From Cricetomys ansorgei (taxonomy: Eukaryota; Chordata; Mammalia; Rodentia; Nesomyidae), in assembly GCA_026225945.1 (NCBI GenBank), contig JAMJFZ010001761.1, positions 2,501 through 66,500 of the forward strand: DNA of 64,000 nt, written 5' to 3'. Shown here in pieces: positions 11,745 to 21,285 of the stretch (position 1 is its first letter; each line of letters opens with the position of its first letter). The notes beneath the pieces were generated by a model. That model saw only the letters and a list, made by a program, of their open reading frames with translations. It ran no database searches and was not told where the DNA came from. The translations under genes and the position numbers were made by a program.

Positions 11745-12245
11745 TAAACCTAGTCAGAGAACTCTCTCAGACACTCACACCTGTGTAGACAGTACACAGT
11801 CTGGGAAGTGGTAGACAAAATCGGCATATCTATATCACTCTCAATCACTCCAGTGCTCAGGGACCATTGCAGAAGAAAGGGTGGAAGGACTGTTAAGAGG
11901 GGAGAGAGTTTGGGGAAGACCAGACCAAAACTATGTCTTTGAGACATGACCAGACTACCACACATGTGAACTGACAGCAGCTGTGGTTGCCTGTACAAGG
12001 CCTACACGAGACCAAGCCAGCCAGTATTGTAGGGTGAGCCTCTTCTCCCTAGCTGAGGAGCCATTGACAAATGGTGGCTTCTCAGGAAAAGAGAGTCCAT
12101 CTTCTTTAATAGCATGTCTGGTAGGATGACCACATTTTAGTGTATGGCCTGCCACCCAGGAGTATATAAGTAGAACTAACTGGACTCATTGGGATAAAAA
12201 TACATTAATTCTCAAAGAATTAATAGAAATTATATTTTTTAAAGA
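11745..12245 (+). mobile_element. Rodent L1 (Lx-type) 3' untranslated tail
   Basis: Long match in order to rodent L1 3' UTR: 'cagacactcacacctgtg', 'gagtttggggaagacc', 'catgtgaactgacagcagct', 'gtggttgcctgtacaagg', 'ctgaggagccattgac', 'gaccacattttagtgtatgg' and an A-rich end. 5'-truncated insertion with no coding part. Confidence 0.75.
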
Positions 12246-12972
12246 AAAGAAAGTCACTCTGCATTGAGTACAATAAAGGCTCAGAGAAGGCCTGGAAAAA
12301 GTGTTCTAACTAGTACCTAATATAATCAGCATGGGCTCTTTCCATGGCATCAGTTTTTTCATTATTTTGGAATATTCAGATCTTGAATCATAAGTTCAAG
12401 ATTTCTCGTGAACATGAAAAAACTCTTTTCATAATCTCTATCACTAAATGTTCTTGCCAGAGGTGAGTTTGCCCCCTAGGGGGGACAATTGTTAATATCT
12501 GCTGATGTTTTTACTTGTTATAACCTGGGGGAGTTTCTGGTACTTACTGAGTAGCTGGCAAGAGCACAGGACAGCAACATATAAGAAAGGAATGTCTGGC
12601 TCAAAATAACATGGTGTTTAGGTAAAAAATCTTGCCCTAGAAGACAAAGACAAATGCTGGACTCTGGTCCTGTATAAAAGATTGTGAAATATGGACACTG
12701 TAGGGGAGAGCATCCTAGTGGCCCAGCTAATGAAAACTAGGTCCAGTGAGACCATAGTCACTGGAATAGGACAGATATCAAATTGTACAATAGAGCACAA
12801 AGCATACCATCAAGCCAGCCAGCATCCTAAGCAAATGTCATTGCTAATCTGTGGCTTTTAGAATTACCTCCCATGACGGGAAAGATAAACTAAATTAAAC
12901 ACTTCTGCGGGCTGGAACTGTTCTGGTTTCCCACAATATTTTTTTTTTCTTTTAATGACCCTATTTAACAAG

Positions 12973-13032
12973 AATCCTAACCTTAACCCTAATCCTAGCC
13001 TTAGCCATAATCCTAACCCTACCTCTACCTCT
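12973..13032. repeat. Degenerate interstitial telomere-like array
   Basis: Ten consecutive 6-bp units of the C-rich telomere type (AACCCT and variants AATCCT, AACCTT, AGCCTT, AGCCAT, ACCTCT), in register without gaps, followed by a C/T-rich stretch. The G-rich strand is the minus strand. Confidence 0.85.
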
Positions 13033-13837
13033 TCCCCCTCCCCAAAGACCATATGCAATTAGGCAGATTTGCACCTTGTTAGGAGGGGTGGCTGGATACA
13101 CAGGTAAGGGTCTTATGACTCTCCCCATTTCCTCTTTTTAGGAAGGGAGGTAAATAGTCAATGGACCTAGCTGTGATGATCTTTTGTAAGTGGGTCCAGA
13201 AACTCCTGAAGATGGTGGCAGTTTAGCTCAGAGCTTAGTCCTATACAGTAATGTTGAGCACAGTATTTCTATACTACCTACCAGAAGCTTCTTAACCATT
13301 GCCAACTGAGAGATTAATTATTGGAGTTCTTTTATCCAGTCCCAGGAGAGGCACACAGTCCTTCACTTTCTCCTTCTCCACAGGGATTGACTTCTTCACA
13401 GCAACTGATTTGCAATGGTTCCTGTTTCCTATTTCTGAAAATACAGGGGAGAACTGAAGGTGTTAGGCTGGTCTACCATTGAGTTTTAAGTAAAAGTACA
13501 AAAACGCAGTAACATTGAAACTTCACATACTTAGCTTCTTCCATGCTTATCATAGAAGTAACTTCATGATTTACATTGGCCTTGCCTTAATAAACCAAAC
13601 CAAACCTCATAAATCTCAGCAACAACTATTAGGGAAAAAAAGAGAAAAGACTGAGGGGCAAAGTAGTCAAGTTGTAACCTTCCTGGCAAAGGATATGAGA
13701 TTAATGACTGACATACAGCTATTGCCTGGTTACCTGACTCCAATGTGAAGTTGTTCCCTTTGTAGCATTGGATCTGTCCGTCTTGCTGTATGTAGGCAAT
13801 GAGGTTCATAGTACTTAGTCATATGTCCAGATTGAAA

Positions 13838-13995
13838 TCATAGTTTGTCAACCATTTTCTGTCTCCGTGTCCTTATCAGCACAATGGGCATAATAATTGT
13901 ACGTAACTAATAGGATCTTTGTGATAAGTATGATTGTGTGGGGGCATGTTTGTATGTTGCAGCAGAGCATAGCACATGATCAGTGTTATATGGAA
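13838..13995 (+). repeat. MIR-type SINE relic
   Basis: 'accattttctgtctccgtg', 'atcagcacaatgggcataataat' and 'agcagagcatagcacatgatcag' follow the MIR consensus order. Confidence 0.65.
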
Positions 13996-14115
13996 ATTAG
14001 ATGTTACATTATTATTATTAATTCCTAACCTGTAATAACGAAGTATGTATTTTTATCAGAAGCGTGTACACTAATTATTAATACTCAAATTTAAAACCAA
14101 AGTGTTTTTAATGCA

Positions 14116-14245
14116 GGAAGGCCAGGCATGTGGTATCTGATTGTAATCTTAGGACTTAGAAGAAAGAGGAAGGAAGATTGTAAAGTTTAAGACATCTTAG
14201 GCTATATAGGAAGTTCTGGACCATCATGCATTTCATAGTCAAACT
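14116..14245 (+). repeat. Degraded B1-like SINE
   Basis: 'aggccaggcatgtggtatctg', then 'gattgtaatcttaggactta' and 'ttaggctatatagg': a strongly diverged 7SL-type SINE. Confidence 0.55.
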
Positions 14246-14266
14246 TTTTCCCTAGAAAATAAAATA

Positions 14267-14468
14267 ATCTGGGCATGGTTGTTTGGGCCTATAATCTGAG
14301 CTACTCCATCAGCTGAGGCAGGAGGATCACAAGTTCTAGGCCTGACTAGGCAATTTTAGTGAGACCCTGCCTCAAATAAGAAAAAGTAAGGTTAGAAGTA
14401 TAGCTAGTAGTTTAATACTGGCCTCGTAGGAGCAGGACTATAGATTCAGTCATCAGTACAGCTAAAAC
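14267..14468 (+). mobile_element. B1-ID composite SINE (B4-like)
   Basis: 'ctgggcatggttgtttgggcc', 'agctgaggcaggaggatcac', 'agtgagaccctgcctca', followed by an ID-like part 'gtatagctagtagtttaata' and 'gattcagtcatcagtac'. Confidence 0.75.
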
Positions 14469-14580
14469 AGTACACTATAAAATGACAACTTTCAAAAAGC
14501 TTAAAGTTTTCATGAGACTTGGAGAGTAATTATTAAATTTCATCAAAGATGTAGGAAATTTCATTATAAAATGAAGTGGG

Positions 14581-14764
14581 GCCAGCTGGTGGCGGCGCAC
14601 GCCTTTAATCCCAGCAGTTAGGAGGCAGAGGCAGGCGGATCTCTGTGAGTTTGAGGCCAGCCTGGTCTACAGAGTGAATTCTAGGGCAGCCAGAGTTACA
14701 ACAGAGAAATCCTGTCTCGGGAAAAACTTAAATAAGTAAATAAATAAGTAAATAAATAAATAAA
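14581..14764 (+). mobile_element. B1 SINE with (AAAT)n tail
   Basis: Well-preserved B1: 'ggcgcacgcctttaatcc', 'gaggcaggcggatctctg', 'aggccagcctggtctacag', 'gttacaacagagaaatcctg'; the tail 14728-14764 is an AAAT/AAGT tandem. Confidence 0.95.
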
Positions 14765-14831
14765 CTGGGGAATAGAATGTGAATAAGATTAAACTATAGA
14801 AAAGGTTTCATGAGGACTTTTCTTCATATTT

Positions 14832-15082
14832 ACTCCTGGGAATTGATCCTGAGGTGTTGCGGATGACACACCCTAGTCCAGTGTTCTACTATTTAGCTCT
14901 ATTCCAAGTCTTCTTTTTCTGATTTTTCTTTCTGCAGATTTAGTAACAGAGCCTTACAGAATTGCCCTGGGTAGCCTTGAGTTACTGTGTAGCAGAGACA
15001 GGCCTTGAAAATTCAATTCTTCTGCCTCAGCCTGCTATACTGCCTGTTTGCAGGCCTGTGCCTCTAGATCCAGTTTCACAAA
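14832..15082 (-). repeat. B4-like composite SINE, degraded
   Basis: Inverted ID-like part ('gggaattgatcctgagg', 'gtgttctactatttagctc') followed by an inverted B1-like part ('ttgagttactgtgtagc', 'cttctgcctcagcctgc'). Confidence 0.6.
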
Positions 15083-15661
15083 CAATGTTAAATCTGTATT
15101 ACTTTTTATTTTTAGCCATGTTTTCATCAGGAAGCTCATGTTTCTGGACATTAATTTGTACCATAATAATCTTTGCATTTTACTCTTCTTGAAAATGCTT
15201 GCAGTGTTTTAAGAGTTTCCCATTCTGTTCATTCATTCATTATCTCTGTTGTTACTTACAACCTAATCGAATGGGGTCCTTGGGACAGACAGGAAGACAT
15301 GACTGTAAGGCAAGTGGGCATTCTACTTTCCCTGCATTATTATCCAGGCCCTTGACTCAGTCTCCTAATAAATGCAAAGATCTTAAACCACTGTGTACCT
15401 TCCCCAGGCCATTCTCTGCCTTATTTCCCTTCTCACTTCTGGTATCAGAGTTCAGACGACACATGACTGTTTATAAATAAGACTGGGATGTTTCTAGTGA
15501 TTCATTTATCATCACTGAAAATATATGGTATGCAATTCAGTTCTGGTGTGAAGGATAATAATTATATTTCATTTAAATGTTCACATATTCTGATGCCCTG
15601 AAGTAGAGGCTTGTGAGGAGTAAGAACGAACCTTATCTGAATATGTACATTGTCTTTGCAG

Positions 15662-16537
15662 GTGTTCTTCAACTTCTAAATGTAGAAATTCAGAACTTGG
15701 GATCTCCATTGTATCCATCCATTGAATTCACTGGTGTGTCTGCTGGATCTTGGGTAATATCGTCTACAGTACACCAAAGCTGTGGCATGGGCATACGTGC
15801 ATCTGACAGTCAAGGGATGGTTTTAAATGATAACATAGTGTTTGGCACAAGTGGCCATGGGATTGATCTGGAGGGTCAGAACTATTCTCTCACTAATAAT
15901 CTTGTCATTCTGACGATGCAGCCAGCATGGTCATCTCCTTGGGTGGCCGGAATAAAAGTGAACTATGCAAAGGATATCATTCTCCACGGCAACGTGGTGG
16001 CAGGGTCTGAGAGACTTGGCTTTCAGATAAATGGCCATGGATGCTCCTCTGAGGCGCTTTGGTCTGACAACATGGTCCACTCAAGCCTTCATGGTCTTCA
16101 CCTCTACAAGAAGCATGAACCCAACAACTGTACTGGTGTCTCAGGATTTCTGGCTTTTAAGAACTTTGACTATGGTGCCATGGTACAGACAGAAAATAGT
16201 GTGGACATGCAGAATATCACTCTGGTAGACAATACTATTGGTCTTTTGGCAATCGCATACGTATCTTCTGCCATACCAAGATCCATTGGAAATTTACAGA
16301 TTGTGCTTAGGAATTCAGTCATTGTGGCCACTAGCTCCTCTTTTGACTGCATTCAAGACAGAAAGACACCTCAGTCAGCCAACTGGACATCAGGAGACAG
16401 AGCACCGTCCAATCCCAGAGGAGGCAGAATTGGTATTCTGTGGCCTGTTTTCACCTCAGAACCAAATCAATGGCCTCAGGAGCCATGGCACAAAGTGAGA
16501 AGTGGCCAATCAGTTACAGGAATTATGAAGCTTCAAG
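15662..16537 (+). CDS. Pkhd1: Pkhd1 large exon equivalent to human exon 58 (876 bp)
   Basis: GT completes a Gly codon, then 291 codons begin [19 protein letters not shown] and end [12 protein letters not shown], followed by one G. The exon encodes most of the C-terminal right-handed parallel beta-helix (PbH1) repeats. Typical ladder turns are visible: [65 protein letters not shown] and NFDYGAMV....[17 protein letters not shown]-glycosylation sequons occur at NYS, NCT, NIT and NWT. The block '[19 protein letters not shown]' and '[13 protein letters not shown]' is nearly identical to human. The acceptor is cattgtctttgcag and the donor GTAGGA. Compared with the human sequence I remember, one codon is missing after the CSS motif ([10 protein letters not shown] here). 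The open frame runs on into intron 58, so the 3' border is set by the donor and by continuity with exon 59. Confidence 0.97.
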
Positions 16538-17487
16538 GTAGGATTCTGGAGTTTGCCTTAAAGATATGGTGGCTTCACACACCCAAGCACACAATGTTCA
16601 GTATCATTCTAACATCATGTGATGAGAAGGCACAGTGTGGTTTAGTGCTGGCTTGTCTAGCTGACATCCTACTGTGGATGAGCACAACTGAATTTTGAAG
16701 ACAGTGAGTGATTCCTTACTGAAGTTTCTGCTTTCGGCTTGCTGGAGAGACTTTATAGTAACTATTTAACGCAATGATAGCTTGTAGATGGGAGTTGTTT
16801 TCCCATTATCCCCTGAAGTAACTGAGATGTAGAAATGGCACATCATCTGAGGTGGCTTTGTAGTTGGGTGCTATGAAGACTGACAAGTTTAAAGTCAGTA
16901 TTTGACTATAACCTAGATAGTTTATATTTTCCCAGGTAGTTTTGGTGATGATTTTGCAGTTATTCCCCATCTAGTAGTTAGATTAATTGTTACATACAAT
17001 GGTTAGATTTTCCATCAAGGTTTTCATTAAGCATTTTCTGAAGACTGTAATATATTTAAATCATTGTCTTTAAAGTTTTTTATTATGATTTTATGTGTGT
17101 GAGTATTTACCTGTATGTGTATCTGTGCACTGTACACATGAGGTATCCACAGAGGCTATAAGAGAGTGTTACTTGTGTTACAGAGGGTTGTGAGCCTCCA
17201 TGTTGCTGCTAGGAATTGAACTTGTGTCCTCTGGAGCAGCAGTCAGTGCTCTAATCACTGTGCTACTTTCTAGCTTGGAATTGACAGCTATTTTACACAA
17301 AATGTCCATATAGTCCAGATATATTGTAACTAAGATTCATGTAAACTCACTGGGTAGTTAAACTATCCTGGATAGTTTAAATTGGCTCTCAGAATGCATA
17401 TTATGAAAAGAATATTTAGTTGTGTAATCTGTATGTGGTGGGTTGTTCACATGATACTATCTTTTGGTATATTGTTTAAAATTTCAG
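16538..17487 (+). other. Pkhd1: Intron 58 (950 bp)
   Basis: GTAGGA to aaaatttcag. Contains a minus-strand B2/B3-type SINE at about 17085-17275; the rest is unique AT-rich sequence. The reading frame of exon 58 stays open for about 50 codons into this intron by chance. Confidence 0.9.
17085..17275 (-). mobile_element. B2/B3-type SINE
   Basis: Inverted tRNA-derived SINE: 'ttatgtgtgtgagtatttacc', 'gttgtgagcctccatgttg', 'taggaattgaacttgtgtcc', 'gagcagcagtcagtgctc'. Confidence 0.8.
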
Positions 17488-17656
17488 ATGTCACCTTTTC
17501 TAGTTTTGTGAAGAGTTGCTATAGTGATGACCTGGACGTCTGTATCCTGCCTAATGAGTACAGCACTGGAATCATGTACCCAATAACAGCAGAGAGGACT
17601 AGGATGCTAAATATGAAGGACAAAAACAAGTTCTACTTTCCTCCATCACGGCCCAG
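17488..17656 (+). CDS. Pkhd1: Pkhd1 exon equivalent to human exon 59 (169 bp)
   Basis: AT completes an Asp codon, then 55 codons begin [20 protein letters not shown], continue [20 protein letters not shown] and end KFYFPPSRP, followed by AG that makes Arg with the next exon. This is the region just after the beta-helix repeats; the two Cys in '[10 protein letters not shown]' are conserved with human. The acceptor is taaaatttcag, with a rather short pyrimidine tract. The donor is AG/GTACCAG, which lacks the usual G at +5 and is the weakest donor among the six exons. Length is not a multiple of three, so skipping exon 59 alone would shift the frame, whereas loss of 59 and 60 together (327 bp) would not. 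Confidence 0.96.
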
Positions 17657-18785
17657 GTACCAGTTTCAGTATTGGATGATACACTATATTTATAAAGCAG
17701 TTTTTAACTCTAGTTCCTTCAACATGTTAGAATTATAACACTGTCACACAAGTAGAAATGAATCCCTGTAGAAAAGGCCTGATTTAGTGGCCCCCAAAGT
17801 TTACCCCTTCTGTATTCTTGCCCTTTAAAATATGATTTTGAGAATTTTGCACACAAACAGTTACCAGTTACTGGTTTCTACCCTCCCCTAAAGTCTTAGT
17901 TTGTTGACGGGTTCAGAGTGATTTGGTAATAGTCTTATTGCTATTTTTATTGTTTTTTCCTTATAAATATTTTCAAAATAGCTGGACTCAAATCAATCCA
18001 ATTCTCTTCTCTATCATGAAGCACAAAACCCACAGTTTCAGATGGGAACTCAGGGGGCCTTTCAGCAGAACGAAGAGAGAAGATGAGAAGATGCCTATTG
18101 CTACTAATTCCTAAGCTAAATAATGAGGCATAGACCAGGTGTAACTACTGCTCCTGGACACATGATCTGAGAGTTTTATCAAGGATCTGAAAGGTCTGGA
18201 GTCCCTTTGCCTTAAAAAAAAACTTGGAAAAATGAAAAATGGGTTATTACTTTCTCACAGTGCAAAAAACTGCTTTAGGGAGAGAAGGAATAGTCTAAAT
18301 AAAGCACCGTGTATGGAAAGCTTATGTGTTTGACCCAACACTATTTCCTTTTTAATGCCCATCCCTGATCCACTGTAGGCAGTCAGTACAGTTAGGCTCA
18401 CAATTCATGCAGTGTTATTATTTGTCCTTTTCCTGCCAAAAGTTCCTTCTGCTTGTGTCTTACCAATGGGCTGAAAGATATATCTCTTGGTCCATTTGTG
18501 TGTATAACAAAAATCTGTAAGCTAGATGGTTTATAATGACCAAAGATTCATTTATTATGGTTTTGGAGTCAAGGGGGTACAAAAATCAAAGCACCTCAAT
18601 TAGTGTCTGATGATACATGCTGTACAGGTCATCCATCGAAAGTGAAGAATTTTTGCCTCATGTGCCAGAAGGACTGGGAATACAAGAGTACCCCCTAGAC
18701 TTGGAACAAGATCAAAACTGCTGATGCACTTTCTTTTTGTTGCCTGTCATGAGATGAGAGCCTTACTTTCTCCCTTTCTCCACAG
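17657..18785 (+). other. Pkhd1: Intron 59 (1.1 kb)
   Basis: GTACCA to tctccacag. About 18490-18700 looks like an old interspersed repeat; otherwise unique sequence. Confidence 0.9.
18488..18700. repeat. Old mammalian interspersed repeat, family not named
   Basis: 'ggtccatttgtgtgtataac', 'agatggtttataatgacc' and 'attatggttttggagtc' resemble a widespread old mammalian repeat end; I cannot fix the family from memory. Confidence 0.4.
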
Positions 18786-18943
18786 GAAAGACCTAGAAGG
18801 AGCCGTCTGCCCTGAATCTGACTGCGAAAGTCCAAGAAAATCCCTCTTCACAGATCTGGATGGGAGGACCCTGGGTCTATCCCCGCCTATTTCTGTGTTT
18901 CCAAAGACAGAGGCAGAATGGACTGGATCTTTCTTCAACACAG
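18786..18943 (+). CDS. Pkhd1: Pkhd1 exon equivalent to human exon 60 (158 bp)
   Basis: G completes an Arg codon, then 52 codons begin [20 protein letters not shown], continue [20 protein letters not shown] and end [12 protein letters not shown], followed by one G. The pattern 'CP..DC..PRK.LF.DLDGR.LGL' is the conserved fibrocystin motif; its second Cys is the position of human Cys3346, which I remember as a disease-associated residue. The acceptor is ctttctccacag, preceded by a good pyrimidine tract, and the donor is GTCAGT. The next exon should start with two bases completing Gly and then a FREEQ-like sequence, but it is beyond the right edge. Confidence 0.96.
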
Positions 18944-19589
18944 GTCAGTTACGTCTGACCACAATGCTTGTGGGAAAGGCAGTAGGCATGTGAAAGAGCT
19001 GAATGATTCTGCTGTCCCATGAGAACAAAAGGTACTGGACAGGAACCAAAGTCTAGGGTTGGAGTCTGTGCTGATGTGCTATCATATCACATGCATGGCA
19101 GGGATACTGAGCCATCAAAAGACACCGTAACAGCACTACTGTGATCTCTATGGATGCTGTGTCTATGTCAAATGTATATATTATTGCTACTCAGCTCTGT
19201 TACAAGTGGAGAGTGCTCCTCGTACACACCTGAGCTTTGTGCAGCATTCATGTCATCTTGAAATGACCCATCCACCTATGATACCATCTTTCTTTTCTGT
19301 TAGAACTTGAAAGCTCATTCAGGAGATGATGCTAGAAGAGGCATCGTGAGATTCATTTTCCTGTTCTCCAGATGTTTCTTAAACTGTGCTGTACTCAGAA
19401 CCACTGCCTTCTATTTTCGTTTCTTGCTCATAAAAACATAGAACCTTTGCATATTGATTTTGCATATCCATTCTTAGAGAGATTTCTGCCACCAGCAATA
19501 CCAAATTTCCAACTTGAATGGAATTTACACACATTACAGGAATTTCCTCTGCTTCATTCTTTTTAGATTCTTTATTTAGTCTCCTATTT

Positions 19590-19610
19590 ATCTATCTATC
19601 TGTCTATCTG

Positions 19611-19643
<33 letters not shown>
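19590..19643. repeat. (TATC)n microsatellite
   Basis: Tetranucleotide TCTA/TCTG run directly before an inverted B1, as often grows from the SINE A-tail side. Confidence 0.95.
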
Positions 19644-19644
19644 T

Positions 19645-19797
19645 TATTTTTGGTTTTGTCAGACAGGGTTTTTCTATTGTAACTCTGGCTGTCCTGGAAC
19701 TCACTCTGTAGACCAGGCTGACCTTGAACTCATAGAGATCTGCCTGCCTCAGCATCCTGAGTGCTGGGATTAAAGGTGTGTGCCACCACCACTCAAC
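19645..19797 (-). mobile_element. B1 SINE
   Basis: Inverted B1: 'agacagggtttttctattg', 'tggaactcactctgtagacc', 'aggctgaccttgaactc', 'gtgctgggattaaaggtg'. Carries the TTACAA-type variant. Confidence 0.95.
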
Positions 19798-20159
19798 TTT
19801 ATTTTTTTGTCAGTTATATTTGTTCTTTTGTCATACCTTACATGTATATAATGCATTCCAATTGCTCTCACCCCCAACTCTCTCATTTCCTTCCTATCTC
19901 CATGGTCTATTCTTCCTTGCCATTTTAAATTCTGAAGTTATGACACGCCCAGGGCGATGTGCTCAGACCATTTTCCTTACTCCAAGAAAACCAAGGTCAA
20001 ATTGCCATTCAACTCTACCTATGAGTTATAATTTCTATCAGTAGCTCAGACCTGACCTTGGAATTTAGCCCAAAATACCCAACTGACTTTATTAAGAAGT
20101 AATACCTTGTTATTTTTCCTAACCCAAACTCTAACATTTCTCATCTTCCTTATCTGCAA

Positions 20160-20560
20160 CCTATATAATGAAGTCTTACCTGGTGGCAGAACATCCTCAC
20201 TGTTGGTCTTTTCTTCCATTTCTGCATTCTATAGTCTAAGCTCCTAATAGCTAGGACAATCATTTAAACTTTCTCATGGATTTTCACCCACTTAGAAGCA
20301 GAAGAACATCCAAGCATCTAAACCATAAGCTCACCATACTTGCATTCAGATTATGGCTTCTTTCTCCTTCCTCCTGTGGCCCACTGCCCCCACCCCATAC
20401 ACTCACCTTAACTATCATAGTCTTATTTTTCCTTTAGCCTAGGGCCCTTGAACAGACTATTTCCTCTGCCTGAATACCTTACTACTTATTATCTATGTTA
20501 GGGGTATACACATATTATCTCTAAGTACCCTTGGGAGAGCCATCCTGATCCCCTTCTCTA
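20160..20560. repeat. L2-like ancient LINE relic
   Basis: 'cctagggcccttgaacagac', 'tttcctctgcctgaatacc' and 'gagagccatcctgatcccc' match in order the pattern of old mammalian L2-class repeats; strand and family uncertain. Confidence 0.45.
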
Positions 20561-20570
20561 ACAATCATAT

Positions 20571-20760
20571 GTGTGGGAGAGTTCTGTCACTCAGCTAGTG
20601 GAGTGCTTGCCTCCCATGCAAGAATCACAGGGCTAAGTGTGGACAACATAAACTGAGTGTGATGATCTATACCTTATCTTCATAGTTTGTTCAGGACTAG
20701 CTTGAGACAAATAACACCTTGTCAGAAAAACAACCAAACAAAACAAAACAATGTGTTTAT
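20571..20760 (+). mobile_element. ID-B1 composite SINE (B4-like)
   Basis: ID-like promoter part ('cactcagctagtggagtgc', 'ttgcctcccatgcaag') then B1-like part ('tgtgatgatctatacctta') and an A-rich (CAAAA) tail. Confidence 0.7.
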
Positions 20761-21114
20761 TGTTTTCTAAAGCCAGTGTATCTGCTTTACTGTTTTTAGC
20801 AGTCCACATGTGACATTGTATTATACATGTGATTACTTAGTTGTTTATTTACCATTTGACCCTTTAGAACACAAACTCAGCAAGGGCTGAGATTCTGATA
20901 TATATTTTGGAAGGCGTATATTTGGGCTCGCTGATGTATATTTGGGAGGAAGCTCAATAAATATTGCTCGAACTAGCTCTGTCAGTGGATGTATAATGGA
21001 TACTTAGAAAGAATATTAATGAGCTTGTCCTAAACTATTAAAGAGGATCATGTTATTGATTTAATGATATATATCTCATACAGAAGCCTTCTATACAGTT
21101 CAAAGTTTTTGCTT

Positions 21115-21285
21115 GTTTGTTTCTGCTTTTACTTCTGTACCCAGGCTAGACTGAAATTTGCTGTGTAATTCAAGTTGCCTTTGCTCTTGTTGGTTGTATG
21201 GCTCATGCTTGTCTTAGGCTTCTCATTCTTCTGTCTCAGCCTGTTGTGTCCTGGTTTAGGCACACGTCATCATGAGAACATGGGT
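21115..21285 (-). repeat. Degraded B1-like SINE
   Basis: 'acccaggctagactgaaattt', 'gctgtgtaattcaagttgcc' and 'ttctgtctcagcctg' resemble an inverted 7SL-type SINE with many changes. Confidence 0.45.

Larger units (their letters stand above)
10479..15661 (+). other. Pkhd1: Intron 57 (5.2 kb)
   Basis: GTATGT to gtctttgcag. Holds a minus-strand B1, a rodent L1 (Lx-type) 3' untranslated tail, a degenerate telomere-like hexamer array, a MIR, and a cluster of B1/B4-type SINEs at 14.1-15.1 kb. About 12250-12960 and 13060-13830 show no gene. Confidence 0.9.

Noticed and set aside
12864..13058. Minus-strand Gly/Leu/Arg-rich ORF
   Set aside because: It is the translation of the telomere-like array.
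18724..18941. Minus-strand ORF over exon 60
   Set aside because: Shadow of the real plus-strand exon.
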